Assembly: GCA_024305745.1 (NCBI GenBank)
Contig: JAHRBS010000004.1
Location: forward strand, 496,001 to 560,000
DNA length: 64,000 nucleotides
Reading direction: 5' to 3'
From: Polyporus tsugae
Taxonomy: Eukaryota > Basidiomycota > Agaricomycetes > Polyporales > Polyporaceae
Shown here: positions 36,711 to 48,749 of the stretch, piece after piece
How the letters are laid out: every line of letters starts with the position of its first letter
Numbering within the stretch: position 1 is the stretch's first letter
Made by a program: the position numbers and the translations under genes
The notes under the pieces: generated by a model
Database searches by the model: none
What the model was told of the DNA's origin: nothing
Seen by the model: the letters and a program-made list of their open reading frames with translations, nothing else

Positions 36711-37444
36711 GATGTACAGAACACAGAAGTGAGAAGTATGGCCCGGGAGCAAGGGAGACCGTGGACGAGCTCGAGGTGCAGCTGAACTTTCTTAGAATCA
36801 GACCACATGCACCGGCGTCTGTCCTCGGAAAGGCAACTTTCCACAACTTGAACTCGGAGTCTCGGACTTGAACTTCAATTCAATGTTCCTAGCACTACTT
36901 ACGTACATACTCATGGCCTCGCTACTTGGGATTCGCCCTCCTGTGCTTTCCCAGAACAATGATCGTTGCTGTGGCCCTGGAAATTTTCGTGGGATGGCTT
37001 CGAAGAGTGCGGAAGGAAGGGAGGCGTCGGTGCGTGTGTCCGGATTCTCAAACTGCTGGATGCGTGGCTGACACCTAGCCAGGTCTCAAGGATATGCAGA
37101 GTGCGTCAGGGACATGCGATCCATATATTACAGGACAGATCTTTGCAAGCGGCCTGGTGTCTCTCTCATTTACTTCCCACGTCAACCACCGGTTTGGTTG
37201 TTCTTGTGTCCCAAAGTTGACCGCTCGCGGCTGGATATATGCTCATTATTCGCCCTATCCCGTCCAGAAGACTTTCAGAAACTGTTAGAGATGTGTCGAG
37301 AAGCCGGTACTTCAGGCGTAGTAAGCAGCCCCTCGTGCCTTCTCATTGTCTCTGAGCTATTGCCGACAGGATGCCCACCCCCGAAGACTCGAACCACAAT
37401 CACAATCCATCTGTAGTGAGGTGAGTGCGTCGTCTTATTATGGG

Positions 37445-37640
37445 CTGGAACTACCGCAGCACCACACTATATTCCCATGGAATAAGGTTTAGAATACTGG
37501 CAAGCGTCGTGCATCGAAGGTCGTGGACTTCCTTTGTCCTAGGACACGGGCAGTGAGCATCACACGAGGAATTCTGCAGTTCATGTCCGAATGAACAACA
37601 GGTCCCTGCCGCCTTGAAGCAAACCTTATGCCTCGAGTAC
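37445..37640 (+). repeat. Conserved ~0.2-kb element upstream of copy C (4 of 4)
   Basis: Inverted relative to the copies upstream of A and B, in keeping with the opposite orientation of copy C. It contains GGAACTACCGCAGCACCACA, TTCCCATGGAATAAGG, GAATACTGGCAAGC and TTTGTCCTAGGAC with a following GTGAGCATCACACGAGGAAT. That last block is nearly identical to copies 1 and 2. Confidence 0.75.
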
Positions 37641-37800
37641 TCGGAGCTTACCGTTGCCCCTTGGGTCGTTCGTTGTTGGCTCTGTACCACTCATCGTACC
37701 CTGCGACGCTGTTGGCCCCCACGTTCCATCGCGCATTGTGCTCACAATACCTCCAGCCATCCAGCATCTCTCTCTCTCCCCCCGATCATCCTGCCTCCGC

Positions 37801-40800
37801 ATGTCCACCAGCATGTCCACAAAGGATCCCCGCACCAAGGGTCGCGCCGTCGGACAGGCCATCGTCTCGTTGTTCGACAAGATGTCGATCCGCGACGAGG
37901 CCGCCGTCGATATAGCTATCGCACAACTCGATCATCTCCTGGCGGATCCACGAGTGGATATGAATGAAGTGGTCGAGGCGATCGGTTCCGTAAAATATCT
38001 TCTTGAATTCATCCTCTGCGGTGAGTTTCCACCCTTGTCATGTTTTGAACGTTCCTGCTTATCTGAACGTGGTGCAGTGTCTAGCGACTATGTTTTTGAA
38101 TTGTTGTCCAGTGGGATCCTGAAACTCCGGCCCAACACCGCCGAAGAGTTTCACGCCTCTACGTTGTACAAACTTCTCGCTCAGTTTTCCGTCTCCCTTT
38201 ATCTCCCCTACCAACGGGTATCAGACGCCCCGCCAGAACTTGTTGCCAACCGGCGATCTGTCGAGCTCGCATTCTCCGTCCTGCAAGCAATCTCCCTCCT
38301 CAACGCGAGCGACACCCTCGCAGAGGAGACCGTCGACCCCTCAGGAACTAAAGTGGTAGCGAAAAACAAGGAGAAGCAGGAGAAGAGGCGCAAGCGATCG
38401 ATCCACATAGGTCGCGCGCCTGCCATCGACGTCAAGGCCATCATCGAGTACGGCGCCCAGGTGCCGACATCCAGGCCTCAGGCTGCTGAATTGGCAGCGA
38501 CCATCATCGCGGAGCAGATGTGGGTCTTGCGGGTGCGCATATCCATCTCTCTTCCAATGCGGTACATACATGCTCACGGCTCATGGACATCCAGGATTTC
38601 TTCAGCATCTTACGGAAGGAGGAGACGATCGCGTTCTTCAAAATGGTGTATATTCCTCTGCCTCCACTCGCCGTCACCATCCCGAGTCAGCGCACCGACA
38701 GTGCGACCAGCGCAGTCTCACCTATCGTTCCGTTGCCTTCGGCTTCACAAGGCGCTTTTCCCCTCGTGCAGCCCATGAAGGCGGCGCTGTATTTCGACAG
38801 TGCGAAGGGCTTTGGTGAATGGCGCATCCTTATCTCCACGCGCGCCGATCGGGACCTGCGCCAGGCGCGCCGGCGGGATGCGAAGCTCTTCCAGATATTC
38901 GTCAAGAAGATCAAGTGAGTACTCGGCTTCCACCCCTAGATCATTCGTGAATCCTGATAAGACGGAAGGGAACTGTCGAATGGGCAATTTTCGGGCGACA
39001 ACCAGAAACGGTTGACTGGCCTGGACATCGAGATCCCCATCTACGAGGCCAAGATGACGGGCGACACACGGTTGGTGGTGAGTGTATTCCGCCTTGTTGG
39101 ACTGGGCGTGTGCTCACATTCGTGGCAGTACCAAGTGGATTGCGTACCGGAGTTCGAGAGCGACGTAAGCTTGCTTCCCTCTTATGATGAATTGTTTATT
39201 CATGTCTCCCACTATTAGGTCGAACGGCAAGGTTAATTGGCTGGATGTCACATCGAGTCAGCATGAGAGGTGCTGACGTAGCGTTAGTTTTGAAGATCTT
39301 CGGTATATACACACATGCCCAGCTTGATCGTCGGTTCTGGGACTGTATGGGCCGCCAGTTAGGACGGAAGGGCATGGAGTACAAGAAAAGGTCAGGGGCT
39401 CTGCGCTGTCCATTAGATGTTCCTAAGTGTGTCTCCACTCGTAGATGCACTTTCCGCAACCCTCCCGTGAACCCTGGAGACAACGTCTTCATGCCTGCAT
39501 CATGGCCGCCTCCCGCCGAGACGCCTGCGTACGAGCCTGCGCCTGCGATTATGGACATGAGAAAGGAGGATTACGAAGAGGTTGGTTGCTGTCGTGTCTT
39601 GTCCGTCTCGTTGCTCACGAAAACCTCAGCTGCATTCGCTACTCGTGTACGTATCGCGTGGAGCTCTCCTAGCTTGTGTACTGAGATCCTGGTACGCAGT
39701 CTAGAGAAATTTGTCACCTTCTCGCAGGTATGTGTCCATCGCGCTGCTCAGAACCAGTTCTAATAGGTCTATGCAGGCTCTCTTGAATAGTGGGTATGAT
39801 TTCACTCGGTGACAGCTCTTGGTGCTCAAACCTTGATAGGTATCATCGCCGACAAAGACGTCGCACATGTTTTCGAGATCACGTAAGTACTCCAGGAGTC
39901 TATCGCTGCCTCCACTCACAATCAGTTTAGCCCGCAAGAGAAGAAGATTATCGAGCATGGTTCTTCATGTTATGTGCTAGGTTCGTACCTGCGTATTTTT
40001 GCGAGTTACCGCGACTGAATGGGGTCATGTAGGGAGAAGCGGCACGGGGTAGGTATTCCTTGACCTAAAGCAAGGCGATGCGCTGACCCGGTGAAGGAAA
40101 CGACGACTATGCTGTTCAAGATGCTCGGAATCGAGCGCGCCTGGGAGACGCACCGCGACACGATGCCGAAGCCGCGGCAGCTCTTCGTGACGCAGTCGCG
40201 CGTGCTTGCCGAGAAAGTCGAGGAATATTTCGGGAAGCTGCTCGAGTCGCTCGTGTCCGCGGGACGCTCTCCTGCAGAGCTGAAGGATCTCGCAGTGCGT
40301 CAGAAGCACAGGGAGGAACAGGGGCTCGTCGACCGCGATGAGGAGATATACTGGCGCGGAGACTTGCCGACGCGGTATGGAGCGTTGAAGGGGGAGCATT
40401 TTCCGATGTTCCTCACGTACGACCACGTATGTGACCTTTTTTGTCATATGTCTGGTTTGTACCGCTGACGGGGATTGTGTGGTACTAGATCTGTCGACTG
40501 CTCGAGAGCGAGTTCCGGCACATGGAGCAAGATCTGCAGAAGAGAGAGGCAGTCTCGCGTGTGATACAAGACGCTCTTGAACTACAAGAGCCGGGCGGCC
40601 GCAACACCCCTCTGTCCAACGACTACATGCAGCAGCGGCGCACTTCATTTGTCTCGTATGGAACGTTTCTGGAAGAATACTGGTCGCATTTCCCGCAGGC
40701 TTTGACGAAGGGTCTTGGTACGTGATGTGTTCACATCGTTGCTTTCTCAATGTTCATGAAGGCTTCGCCGTAGATCCAACCCTTGTGTTTGGCGAATTCA

Positions 40801-43800
40801 TGGGTACGTCCTCCTTATCGCCACCCTCCATGTCCTCTTCCGAGATCATAATGTATGCATATCTGTAGGCGTGATCAAGGGCTCTGAGTTAGCTTTGGAC
40901 CGTCAGGAAGGGTATCTCACCAAGGAGGCGTACAATGGGTTGAGTCATCGCACGCAAGGCACGTTCGCGAACCAGCGCGAGACAGTGTACAAGTTGTTCG
41001 AGGCATACGTGAAGCGGAAGAAAGCGCGAGGGGATTACGACGCCGCGGACAGGTGAGCGGCTCGTGGCGTGCCAGCGTTGTCTGCAGTGTCACTCACGCC
41101 GATCAGGACACATTCACTCGTCAATTCGTTGCGATCCAATGGAGTCCCAGGAGACGAGATCGACTTCATGTAAGCATTGGTTTCAGTTCTGCAAGGTTGA
41201 ATCTCATCAGCGGGTGCAGTTACGTGGATGAGGCGCAGGACAACCTTCTCATCGATGCCCTTGGTGCGTTTTCGTTTGGCGGGTTGCGTTGATTATGAGC
41301 TCATTTGTGCCGCTTCCGCCAGTCTTGAGAACCCTCTGTCGTAATCCACATGGGATGTTCTGGGCAGGAGATACCGCCCAGACAATCTCAGTTGGGAGTG
41401 CCTTCCGTTTCAACGACCTGAAAGCATTCCTGTACAGAGTCGAGGAGGTGCGTGCGTTCACAGGATGAATCTTAATTTGAGTTGTTGAACCCTGTTCAGG
41501 CGAATGCTGGCACGAATACCGAGAGACGCACCCAGCCCGAGTCCTTCCACCTCGCCGTCAACTACAGATCGCACGCCGGTATCGTCGACTGCGCACATTC
41601 GGTCATCGAGTTGATATCCCAATTCTGGCCTCATGCTATCGATGCCCTGGCTCCCGAGCAGGGCTTGGTTCATGGACTCAAGCCCGTGTTCTTCAGCGGA
41701 TGGGACCAGAACACCGTGCGGTACGAGCAGTTCTTGTTTGGAGAGTCGTAAGTCACTTCTTCCAAACGGCCGTGCGACGATCTTGACGACATGTGAATAC
41801 CCAGCGGGAGTCATATAGAGTTCGGTGCAGAACAATGTGAGTGATCGCGTCGGTCCATTCGTTGGGACGTACCCTGACCAATTATTGAATGTAGGCATTC
41901 TCGTCCGCGATGATGCTGCTCGCGACAGGCTACGATCTCAAGTGGGAGATATTGGATTGATCATGTTCGTTGAATTCATCTTTATCACAGGTTCCATCGC
42001 TCACACGTTCCTTTGTCAGGACTTTGTACGAGAGCAAAGGTCTTGAATTCAACGATGTACGTCTCCGATAATCCTCAGGTATATTCTGCTAAATAACTAT
42101 CCAGGTTCTCCTATACAACTTCTTCGAGGACTCTACGGCGGATCTTTCCCAGTGGAGAGTTGTCTTGAACGCTCTCCCTAAGGATCGACGAGCGGATCAT
42201 CCCGCCCCGCGTTTCGACGAGGCACGTCATAGCTGTATCTGCCGTGAGGTCCGTATGCCCTTCAGTCCCTTTTTCGTCATCGACGCTGAAAGGTTCAGTA
42301 GCTCAAGTTCTTGTATGTCGCTATCACAAGGGCACGCAAGAATCTCTGGATCGCCGATGGCTCTGAGAAGGGAGAACCGATGCGGGTCAGTAGTATCTCG
42401 CATCTGCGTTCCGGTTTCGCTTATCTCAGGTATTTGCAGATTGTCTGGACCCATAAGGACCAAATCCAAACCTGCACTCCTGGGACGGATGTTCCCCGAC
42501 TTGCCATGTCGTCAACCGCTGAGGATTGGGCGAAGACAGCGCAGACCCTGTTCAACAATCGCCGTTACATGCAAGCCATGCATTGCTACGAGCGCGCGGG
42601 ACGTGCGAGGGAGAAGGCGGTTGCTCACGCCTACTACCTCCGAGAGGTCGCGCGCACGACACCCGTCAGTCGTGGAGATACCAGTGCTCAGGCTGTCGCA
42701 TTCATCGCCGCCGCGGAAGCTTTCATCTCTTCAGCCCAAGACGCAATCACCGAGAAGAAGGCGTATTATCGGATCGCTGCGCAGTGCTACGTAGAGAGCA
42801 GCGAGGACTACAGGGCGGCACACGCGTACTCACAAGCCACCGAGTACACCCTTGCAGCTCAGCATTATCGGAAGGCCGGGAAGTTCGAGGAAGCGGTCGA
42901 TGTTATCAAACAGCACAAGGGAAAGATGCAGGCCGATGTCGTCGAAAGTATCGTGGATGTTTCTAGACTCTACTTCCTCCGGGAGAAGCAGATCAAGTAC
43001 GTTGACGTTCGTTTCAGAGTCATTCGCCGCTGACAAGTTGTACTGATGCAGGAAGGCCATGGAACTCTTCGATAACGACGACAACGCGTTGGAGTATATG
43101 GACGACTACGGTCTCGACGTGGCGCGGGCCCAATTCCTCGAAGAGGTCGGGCGATACACAGAGGCAGCTGATGTCCATATCAGCGAAGGCAATACGCTTG
43201 ACGCGATCCGAGTCCTGTCCCTCGACACCGGGAACGAAGCGTCGTTGAAGCGCGCACTGGAATGCCTTCTGGACGGTCTTTGGCGGAACCTCTCGTGTGG
43301 GGTACCCGTGAACGAGGAAACTCTCAAACCAAGCGGCACGATTGGCAAGTTGTTGCGACTCACAAATGGCCTTACACTCACAAACTCAAGCGAGGAAATG
43401 GTACAGGATGAGGTGCGTAATAACACGTGTTTGTTACTGAAACTCTTCCATTAATGCCTGCACTTAGATCTTGATGTTCGGGGCTATTGCCAGGCGTGAC
43501 ATGCAGCAGCTCCTTGAAATCGGGGAGAGGTTTGCTTCCCAAGGCCGGCATCCCGCTGCCTTCCTATGCCTTGATCGCGTTTTCTCAGTACCACTCAAAT
43601 TTCAGACTGCGACGCTCCCGGAGATTGCAAGCAAGCTCCAGACGTTCCATGTCTATGCCGGCATGCTTCAGAAGCTCTGGGCTGCCAACAATCCCTGCGA
43701 CGAGCCAGATGTCCGCAAGGTATTCGCGATTGAACTCTCCACGGAGGACCTCTTTCTGCTTCCCAGTGGTTCGCTTCTCGCCAGCCAACGTAACGACCAT

Positions 43801-46345
43801 CTCACGCCGTCCGCACGCGAAACCGATCAAGGGCTCCTGGTCTCTCGATGGGAGCTGGAGAGGCTCTTCAAGCATGTTCTCAAACAGCGTCTATTGAAGC
43901 GCGTGAACGAGGAGAATGACATGCTGTACGGCCTCCGTCCTTTGCAACCTTGTCTGTCATACACAGTTTTCCGCCAGTGCAATCGTGTGGACTGTCCTCG
44001 GAGTCACGTTGATGCACACCACTACAACGCGGCCGACTACAATTCCCGGGTCCGAGTCCATATCATCCAGATCCTCATATACCAGACGCTCTATGCCGTC
44101 GAACATCCGTACGAGCATGCACGGAATCAACGGTGGGAGTTTCCAAATAAATACGGCTGAAAAGTGGTTTCTAATTACGACTTACCATTCATCTAGGCAT
44201 TGGCTCCGCCAGCTGTACAAAGCCATTTACCCGCCCTACTACAAACTAGGCTCCGTGCACGACCTCTCTCCTGTGCTGATACCGGAATTCAAACTTGGTA
44301 GGCAAGTCATCAAAGTCTGGGTCCGCGACCGACTCTACACCCTGGATCCCCACCGTCCGCCGAACGCATTCTTGACGAACTTGATCCAAGCATCTCGTCT
44401 GGCTTTGAAATTCGATCAAGATGCCGCGACAGAATACTTGTATCGTGTACCAACAATCATGAACTATCGGCCCCCCATGCTACTGCGGGACAACGACAAG
44501 TCGTACGTTGTGCACTACCTACTGCATTCCATGCAAGACAGCGATGAGCATGCTCTCAACAAGGGTGTCCTATTCATGAAGTACGTCGTTCCTTGAGTGC
44601 AGTGAATACCGCTACAGCCTAACACGTCTCGATCACACAGTCATGTCCTGGAGAAGAAAGTTCCCATCGACATCGGGGTGCTGTGCGACTTCATGGATCA
44701 CCTCTGTGGGGCCCTGATCCTTGCCTCGCGTATACGCGCGACGGGGATCTTGCACGACGTGACGCTTCCGAAGAGCTGGATATCCCGCCTTTCCTCTACC
44801 ATCGAGTTACTACGTACACGGGACACTCAACTGGTAAGGATCTACAAGGCGCAGATAATTCAGCTCTTGGAACCCATATATACGTGTCAGGACATCGGTA
44901 AGTGAGAATTACGACTGATGGTCGCGCAGATGACGCTCATCGTGGGTTTCATAGGGCATCTTCTCTTCGAAGGGCGTGAACTTTCGAGTCACGGTCAGCG
45001 CAATAGGGACATGTTCTTTGCAAGAATGTAAGTATTGTCATATTCGTCTCATTTCACCGCGTGGTTTTCATGATCCATTCAGTTGCAGGAATCTATGTCT
45101 TTGTAAGTCGGCCTATGATATTCAGTGATTGTGATACTTACAACACATGCTAGGGGGCTATAACTACCGGCTATTCGCAGTGCGTAACGATATCCTCAGA
45201 GCATTATCCTCGGTACGGAAGCCGAATAGGATGTTCAGTCCTCTGATTGAGGAGTAAGTCTACTCTCTCGTTCTCCGATGTATACTACCAGCCTGTGCTA
45301 ATGAACGTAGGTATGTGAATGCGAAGACTTGGGATCACCTGGCCCGCGCAGTCCGTCATTCCGTCACGGACTCGAATTTGGACGAGATGATACAGCTGCA
45401 CTACGGACCTAACTCGGGGGACAAGAAGTCTGTGTTCAATGTCCGACGCGTGGTGTACAACCACCTGGACGACATCCCTTGGCTGCTCAAGACTGACGGA
45501 TCGCTCTCGGCTCCTACCGGACTTCGAGCGCAAGTCCCCTCATTCGTCTCTGTTGCCATTCCTGTGAATACTACACAGCCAGAGGAAGAAGAGGAGCCAC
45601 ATGCAGCGGAGGATGGTGAGGAAGAGGCGGTCGAGCATCCTGTCGATGTCGAAGACATTGCCCAAACAATCAACGCAGACTACGTCACTGCCGCACCTAC
45701 AGCACCGACCGTAGAAGAGATGGCTGCGGCTAGAACTATCGTAAAAGCCTATCAGCAACACCGTGCGCTCAAACGCGTGAACAGGAGGAGATCGTCCGAG
45801 GAGGCGCGACACCGCATCTTCGCGTCTTTCGCCGCCCAGGCAGCAAAGATGGAATGGCCGTACCGGTACTACCGCTTGCTTTTCTTGGGTCCCATACCAC
45901 ACCTCTACATCGTCGTCGAGAGCATGAAGAACCATTTGCATGAGGCGCGGAGCGTCGCGAAGAAGCGGTTCAACGTAGTAGCGCACCTGGAGCTCGAGAA
46001 CATGCAATCGTCGCTCACCCAGATGAAGTGAGTGTTCTTTCTGTTGGCTTTCGCCATGCATGTGGATTCTCACCGCTTACGCCCACCAGCCGGTCGTTCA
46101 AAGACGCGATGAAGCTGCACCAATCACTTGGACCGACCTCTGACCTTCACGAGACGCGCGACTTGGACAAGCTCAAAGCGTGCGCGCTGGAGGCGGAGAC
46201 CCTGATGCGCAGTCTGCCGACAGCAAAGACCCTCGATTGGGAGAAGGATATGAAGATCGCGCTGCGTGGTATCGTCGAAGGGAAGAAGGTTCCTATGAAA
46301 CAGCCGAATCCTGCGCTGAACGTCGAGGATTTGGAGGACTGTTAG
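37801..46345 (+). CDS. TRANK1-like SF1/UvrD helicase (copy C) with a disrupted Walker A lysine codon
   Basis: Same family and exon plan as A and B on the opposite strand, about 2,200 residues. In-frame ATGs lie at 37801 and 37813; the second matches copy B. Landmarks: RelE-like segment (38780-39390, with IPIYEAKMTGDTRLV and FGIYTHAQLDRRFWD); 16-nt P-loop exon at 40033-40048; DEAQD at 41227-41241; GDTAQTISVGSAFRF near 41370; AVNYRSHAGIVDCA near 41560; YESKGLEFND near 42040; VAITRARKNLWI near 42320; TPR-like helices 42480-43410; CCCH finger C-x8-C-x4-C-x3-H at 43951-44007; C-terminal helical part to the stop at 46345. All junctions I followed keep frame except one: after the P-loop exon, the next exon (acceptor AAG at 40094-40096) has one A fewer than needed to give GKT and is out of frame. 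An alternative acceptor at about 40074 restores frame but removes the lysine motif. It is either a recent pseudogene, an ATPase-dead form or a base-call error. Confidence 0.82.
40094..40102 (+). other. Probable 1-nt deletion at the Walker A lysine codon of copy C
   Basis: In A, B and D the P-loop exon leaves two G, and the next exon starts with one base plus AAA or AAG and then ACG. In copy C the sequence after the AAG acceptor is GAAACGACG, with a run of three A where four are needed. The downstream frame (TTTMLFKMLGIER) is perfectly conserved, so the defect is confined to this spot. Confidence 0.75.
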
Positions 46346-46504
46346 AACACTGGCGCGTTCTGGTTCTGGTTTATATCTGAGTTTCTCGTGTGTTGTATCT
46401 CTTTCATCTCCAGAGTCCAGACCTGATACCGTCATGTACCCTTATATCATGCATGAATATGCATACCTCTACGAGTACTCCAAAGAACATAGCGCACACA
46501 GTAT

Positions 46505-48283
46505 TCAATCAGAACCACTCACAGCAGCCCAAGGCAACGTCCTCTTCGGCAATTCATACTTCCAATGCTCGTTCTCCCATGCCTCCTCTCCCTTGTCGTC
46601 CTCAAAATCAAACAGAGGAGGTATGTCCGCCTCCAGTGCTCGGAAAACGAAATCTGTCACCATTGCGCCCATCGCAAACGCACTCCTGACCCGCTCCCCC
46701 TGGGCACGCCTCCACCGGCCCTGCAGCGAGACACGTCTGAGCCCGCGACCGGCAGCCGCTCGCGCCGCGACAACGCATAATATGTCCGGGATATACGCTA
46801 CGCGTGGCGACGTGTCTTCCCCCAAGAGGAACCCATCCCAAGCATGAGGCGTGCTGGATGCGTCAATGACCGCGAGCTCAGCAAGACATGGACACACAAC
46901 CGGCAGCTCCTGTTCCAAGAGCGTGCACACGCTAAGCAGTGCCTGCGGTGCGCCGTCTAGATGTGCCAGCACATTCTCTCCCCGTCGTTCCTTCGCCTGC
47001 GGATGGAATCTCAGCTCAAGAGTGGTCAGAGCGATCGCAGCGTCCAAGAAGCGGGGCAGGAACGCGTCGTCCTCCGCGTCGACGGCCACACGGAGCTCCG
47101 TCAGCTGCGCGCACGGCAGGGTCTGCCATAGACCCCTCCACCAGCTGTATGTGTACGTGCCCCAGTGGGCGGTGCACCGGGCGCGGGGCACAGACGCGAA
47201 AGACCCGCCCACGGCGCGCACGCGCGCATGGAATGACAGCGTGTTGCCACACACGACCATCTCGAGCGTGTTCGCGGCGGCGATGGGCGGGAGCGGCGTC
47301 AAGAGCGGATCGCGGCTCCGGTCTGCGAAGAGCCCGAGGAGGTGCACTGCCGACTCGCGGGGCAGTACAAGGTGCGCGAGCAGAGGGATCCCATGAGTGA
47401 GGGGCGTCCGGACGAGCGCGAGGCGGCGCAGGCGGCGCAGCGGGACGGCCTGGACCTGGTGCTGTCCAGGAAGAAGCCAGAGGCCGAGGGAGACGCGGAG
47501 GCCGACGACGGCGAGGGACTCGAGCGCAGGTGTGCCCCTGAGGAGCTCGAGAAGGTCCTGGAGACGCGGCTTCGACACTCCGCCGATGTGCAAGTCGGTC
47601 AGCGTCGAGAAGGCTTGTCTGGGGAGGAACGGTGGGTTGAAAAGCGCAAGGGCGCGCAAGGACGGCGCTTGGTCTGCAAAAAGGACAGGGAGCTGCCGCC
47701 AGGATGTGGACGCCCCCTGCGGTGGCGCAAGGAGGAGGTACTCGAGTGCTGGGGCGGGACGCGAGAAGAGATCGAGCCTGTTGGGATCCGGGAAGTCGAC
47801 CAATTCTAGGCTGCGGACGTGGTCCATGTGCGGCGCGAGCTTGTTAGCAGCGCGGGTGTCGGTCGTAAGGAGGGCTGAAAGTGGAAGTCGCTTCGCCCGC
47901 GCCAAGAACAGGACGAAGAGACGCTTGTTCGTCTGCGTTGGCATGCTCCGCGGACCAATGACTGCGTTGCTCAATGCAGTCCACAGTTCAGGCATATCAC
48001 ATGCAATGTCGCGCCATCGGGCACACGTCTGGCTGAGAACAAGGGGCGGACGTATGTTGATCGTAGTTGGATGGGTAGGTGTCAATGTTATATCTCTCGT
48101 TGTTTTGCAGTCGTAAACAGCGAGTATAAAGATTGCTCGAAGGAGCTCCGTGGGCAGTGTCTGTACGGAATAATGATGCGCATTAGTGGGCGTCGAACTG
48201 CCCGTGGCTGTTGTGGATTGGGACTCCGTTAGTTTTAGTTTCTACCCACCGAATTCTGCAGGCTTTGACTCACAAATGAACAT
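46505..48283 (-). CDS. F-box-like / leucine-rich repeat-like protein
   Basis: Predicted protein of 570 residues. A 10-nt first exon (48283-48274, MFI plus one base) is joined over a 66-nt intron (48273-48208) with a GTGAGT donor and an ACTAAC branch site to a single long exon (48207-46505). Residues about 22-35 read LPTELLRAIFILAV, the F-box start; then come SQTCARWRDIACDMPELWTAL, the usual second half of basidiomycete F-box-like domains. The remainder is Leu-rich with LRALALF, LTDLHIGG, LTELRVAV and LTTLELRF segments, resembling irregular LRRs. F-box proteins link substrates to SCF ubiquitin ligases through Skp1; the LRR-like part would choose the substrate, which is unknown. It lies tail-to-tail with copy C (160 bp apart). 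The alternative start at the first in-frame ATG of the long exon would cut the F-box. Confidence 0.82.
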
Positions 48284-48749
48284 GAATCCACGCCGGATTG
48301 TCAGAGTGGCGCCACCGAGCACGAATTTGAAGCGTCAACCCTGGCAGGAGCTCCTGTGGCTTTAATGGAGTGTCCGTTTCTAGGAACTTGAAGCTACTGA
48401 ACCAAGGGAATGGAAGATTGACTACCAAGTGGCAGTAAGTGTTGTACTGGGTGGCCAGGGGGAGAGTGACTTGGACAAGTGGCCGGTCGGCGGTTCCGTG
48501 GACGTACATTCGAAGCGGAGTTTGAACCCGACATCTGATTTCATTGTTCTGGTGGTTCGAACTTCGCAATAGGCATCCTTCAAACTGGTCGGTATGCGCT
48601 GATTCAGCCCGGGGGTTGTCGAGCGCGACAGCACTATGTATTGAACATGAGACCTAAACCCAATCGGCAACAACTGAACACGAACCGAATTGAACACACC
48701 GAGCAACGACACGGAAGCGATTCACCAGCAAGACATCTCGACGACCACA

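Noticed and set aside
46851..48116. Plus-strand open frames of 150-240 codons opposite the F-box/LRR gene
   Set aside because: They are Arg/Ser-rich antisense shadows of a GC-rich coding exon; the minus frame has the F-box and Leu-rich pattern.
48270..48569. Minus-strand frame with beta-rich looking sequence just upstream of the F-box gene
   Set aside because: It ends inside the first exon of the F-box gene in another frame, has no splice connection that keeps frame and no recognised family. I treated it as chance or as decayed 3' sequence of the I66 locus.
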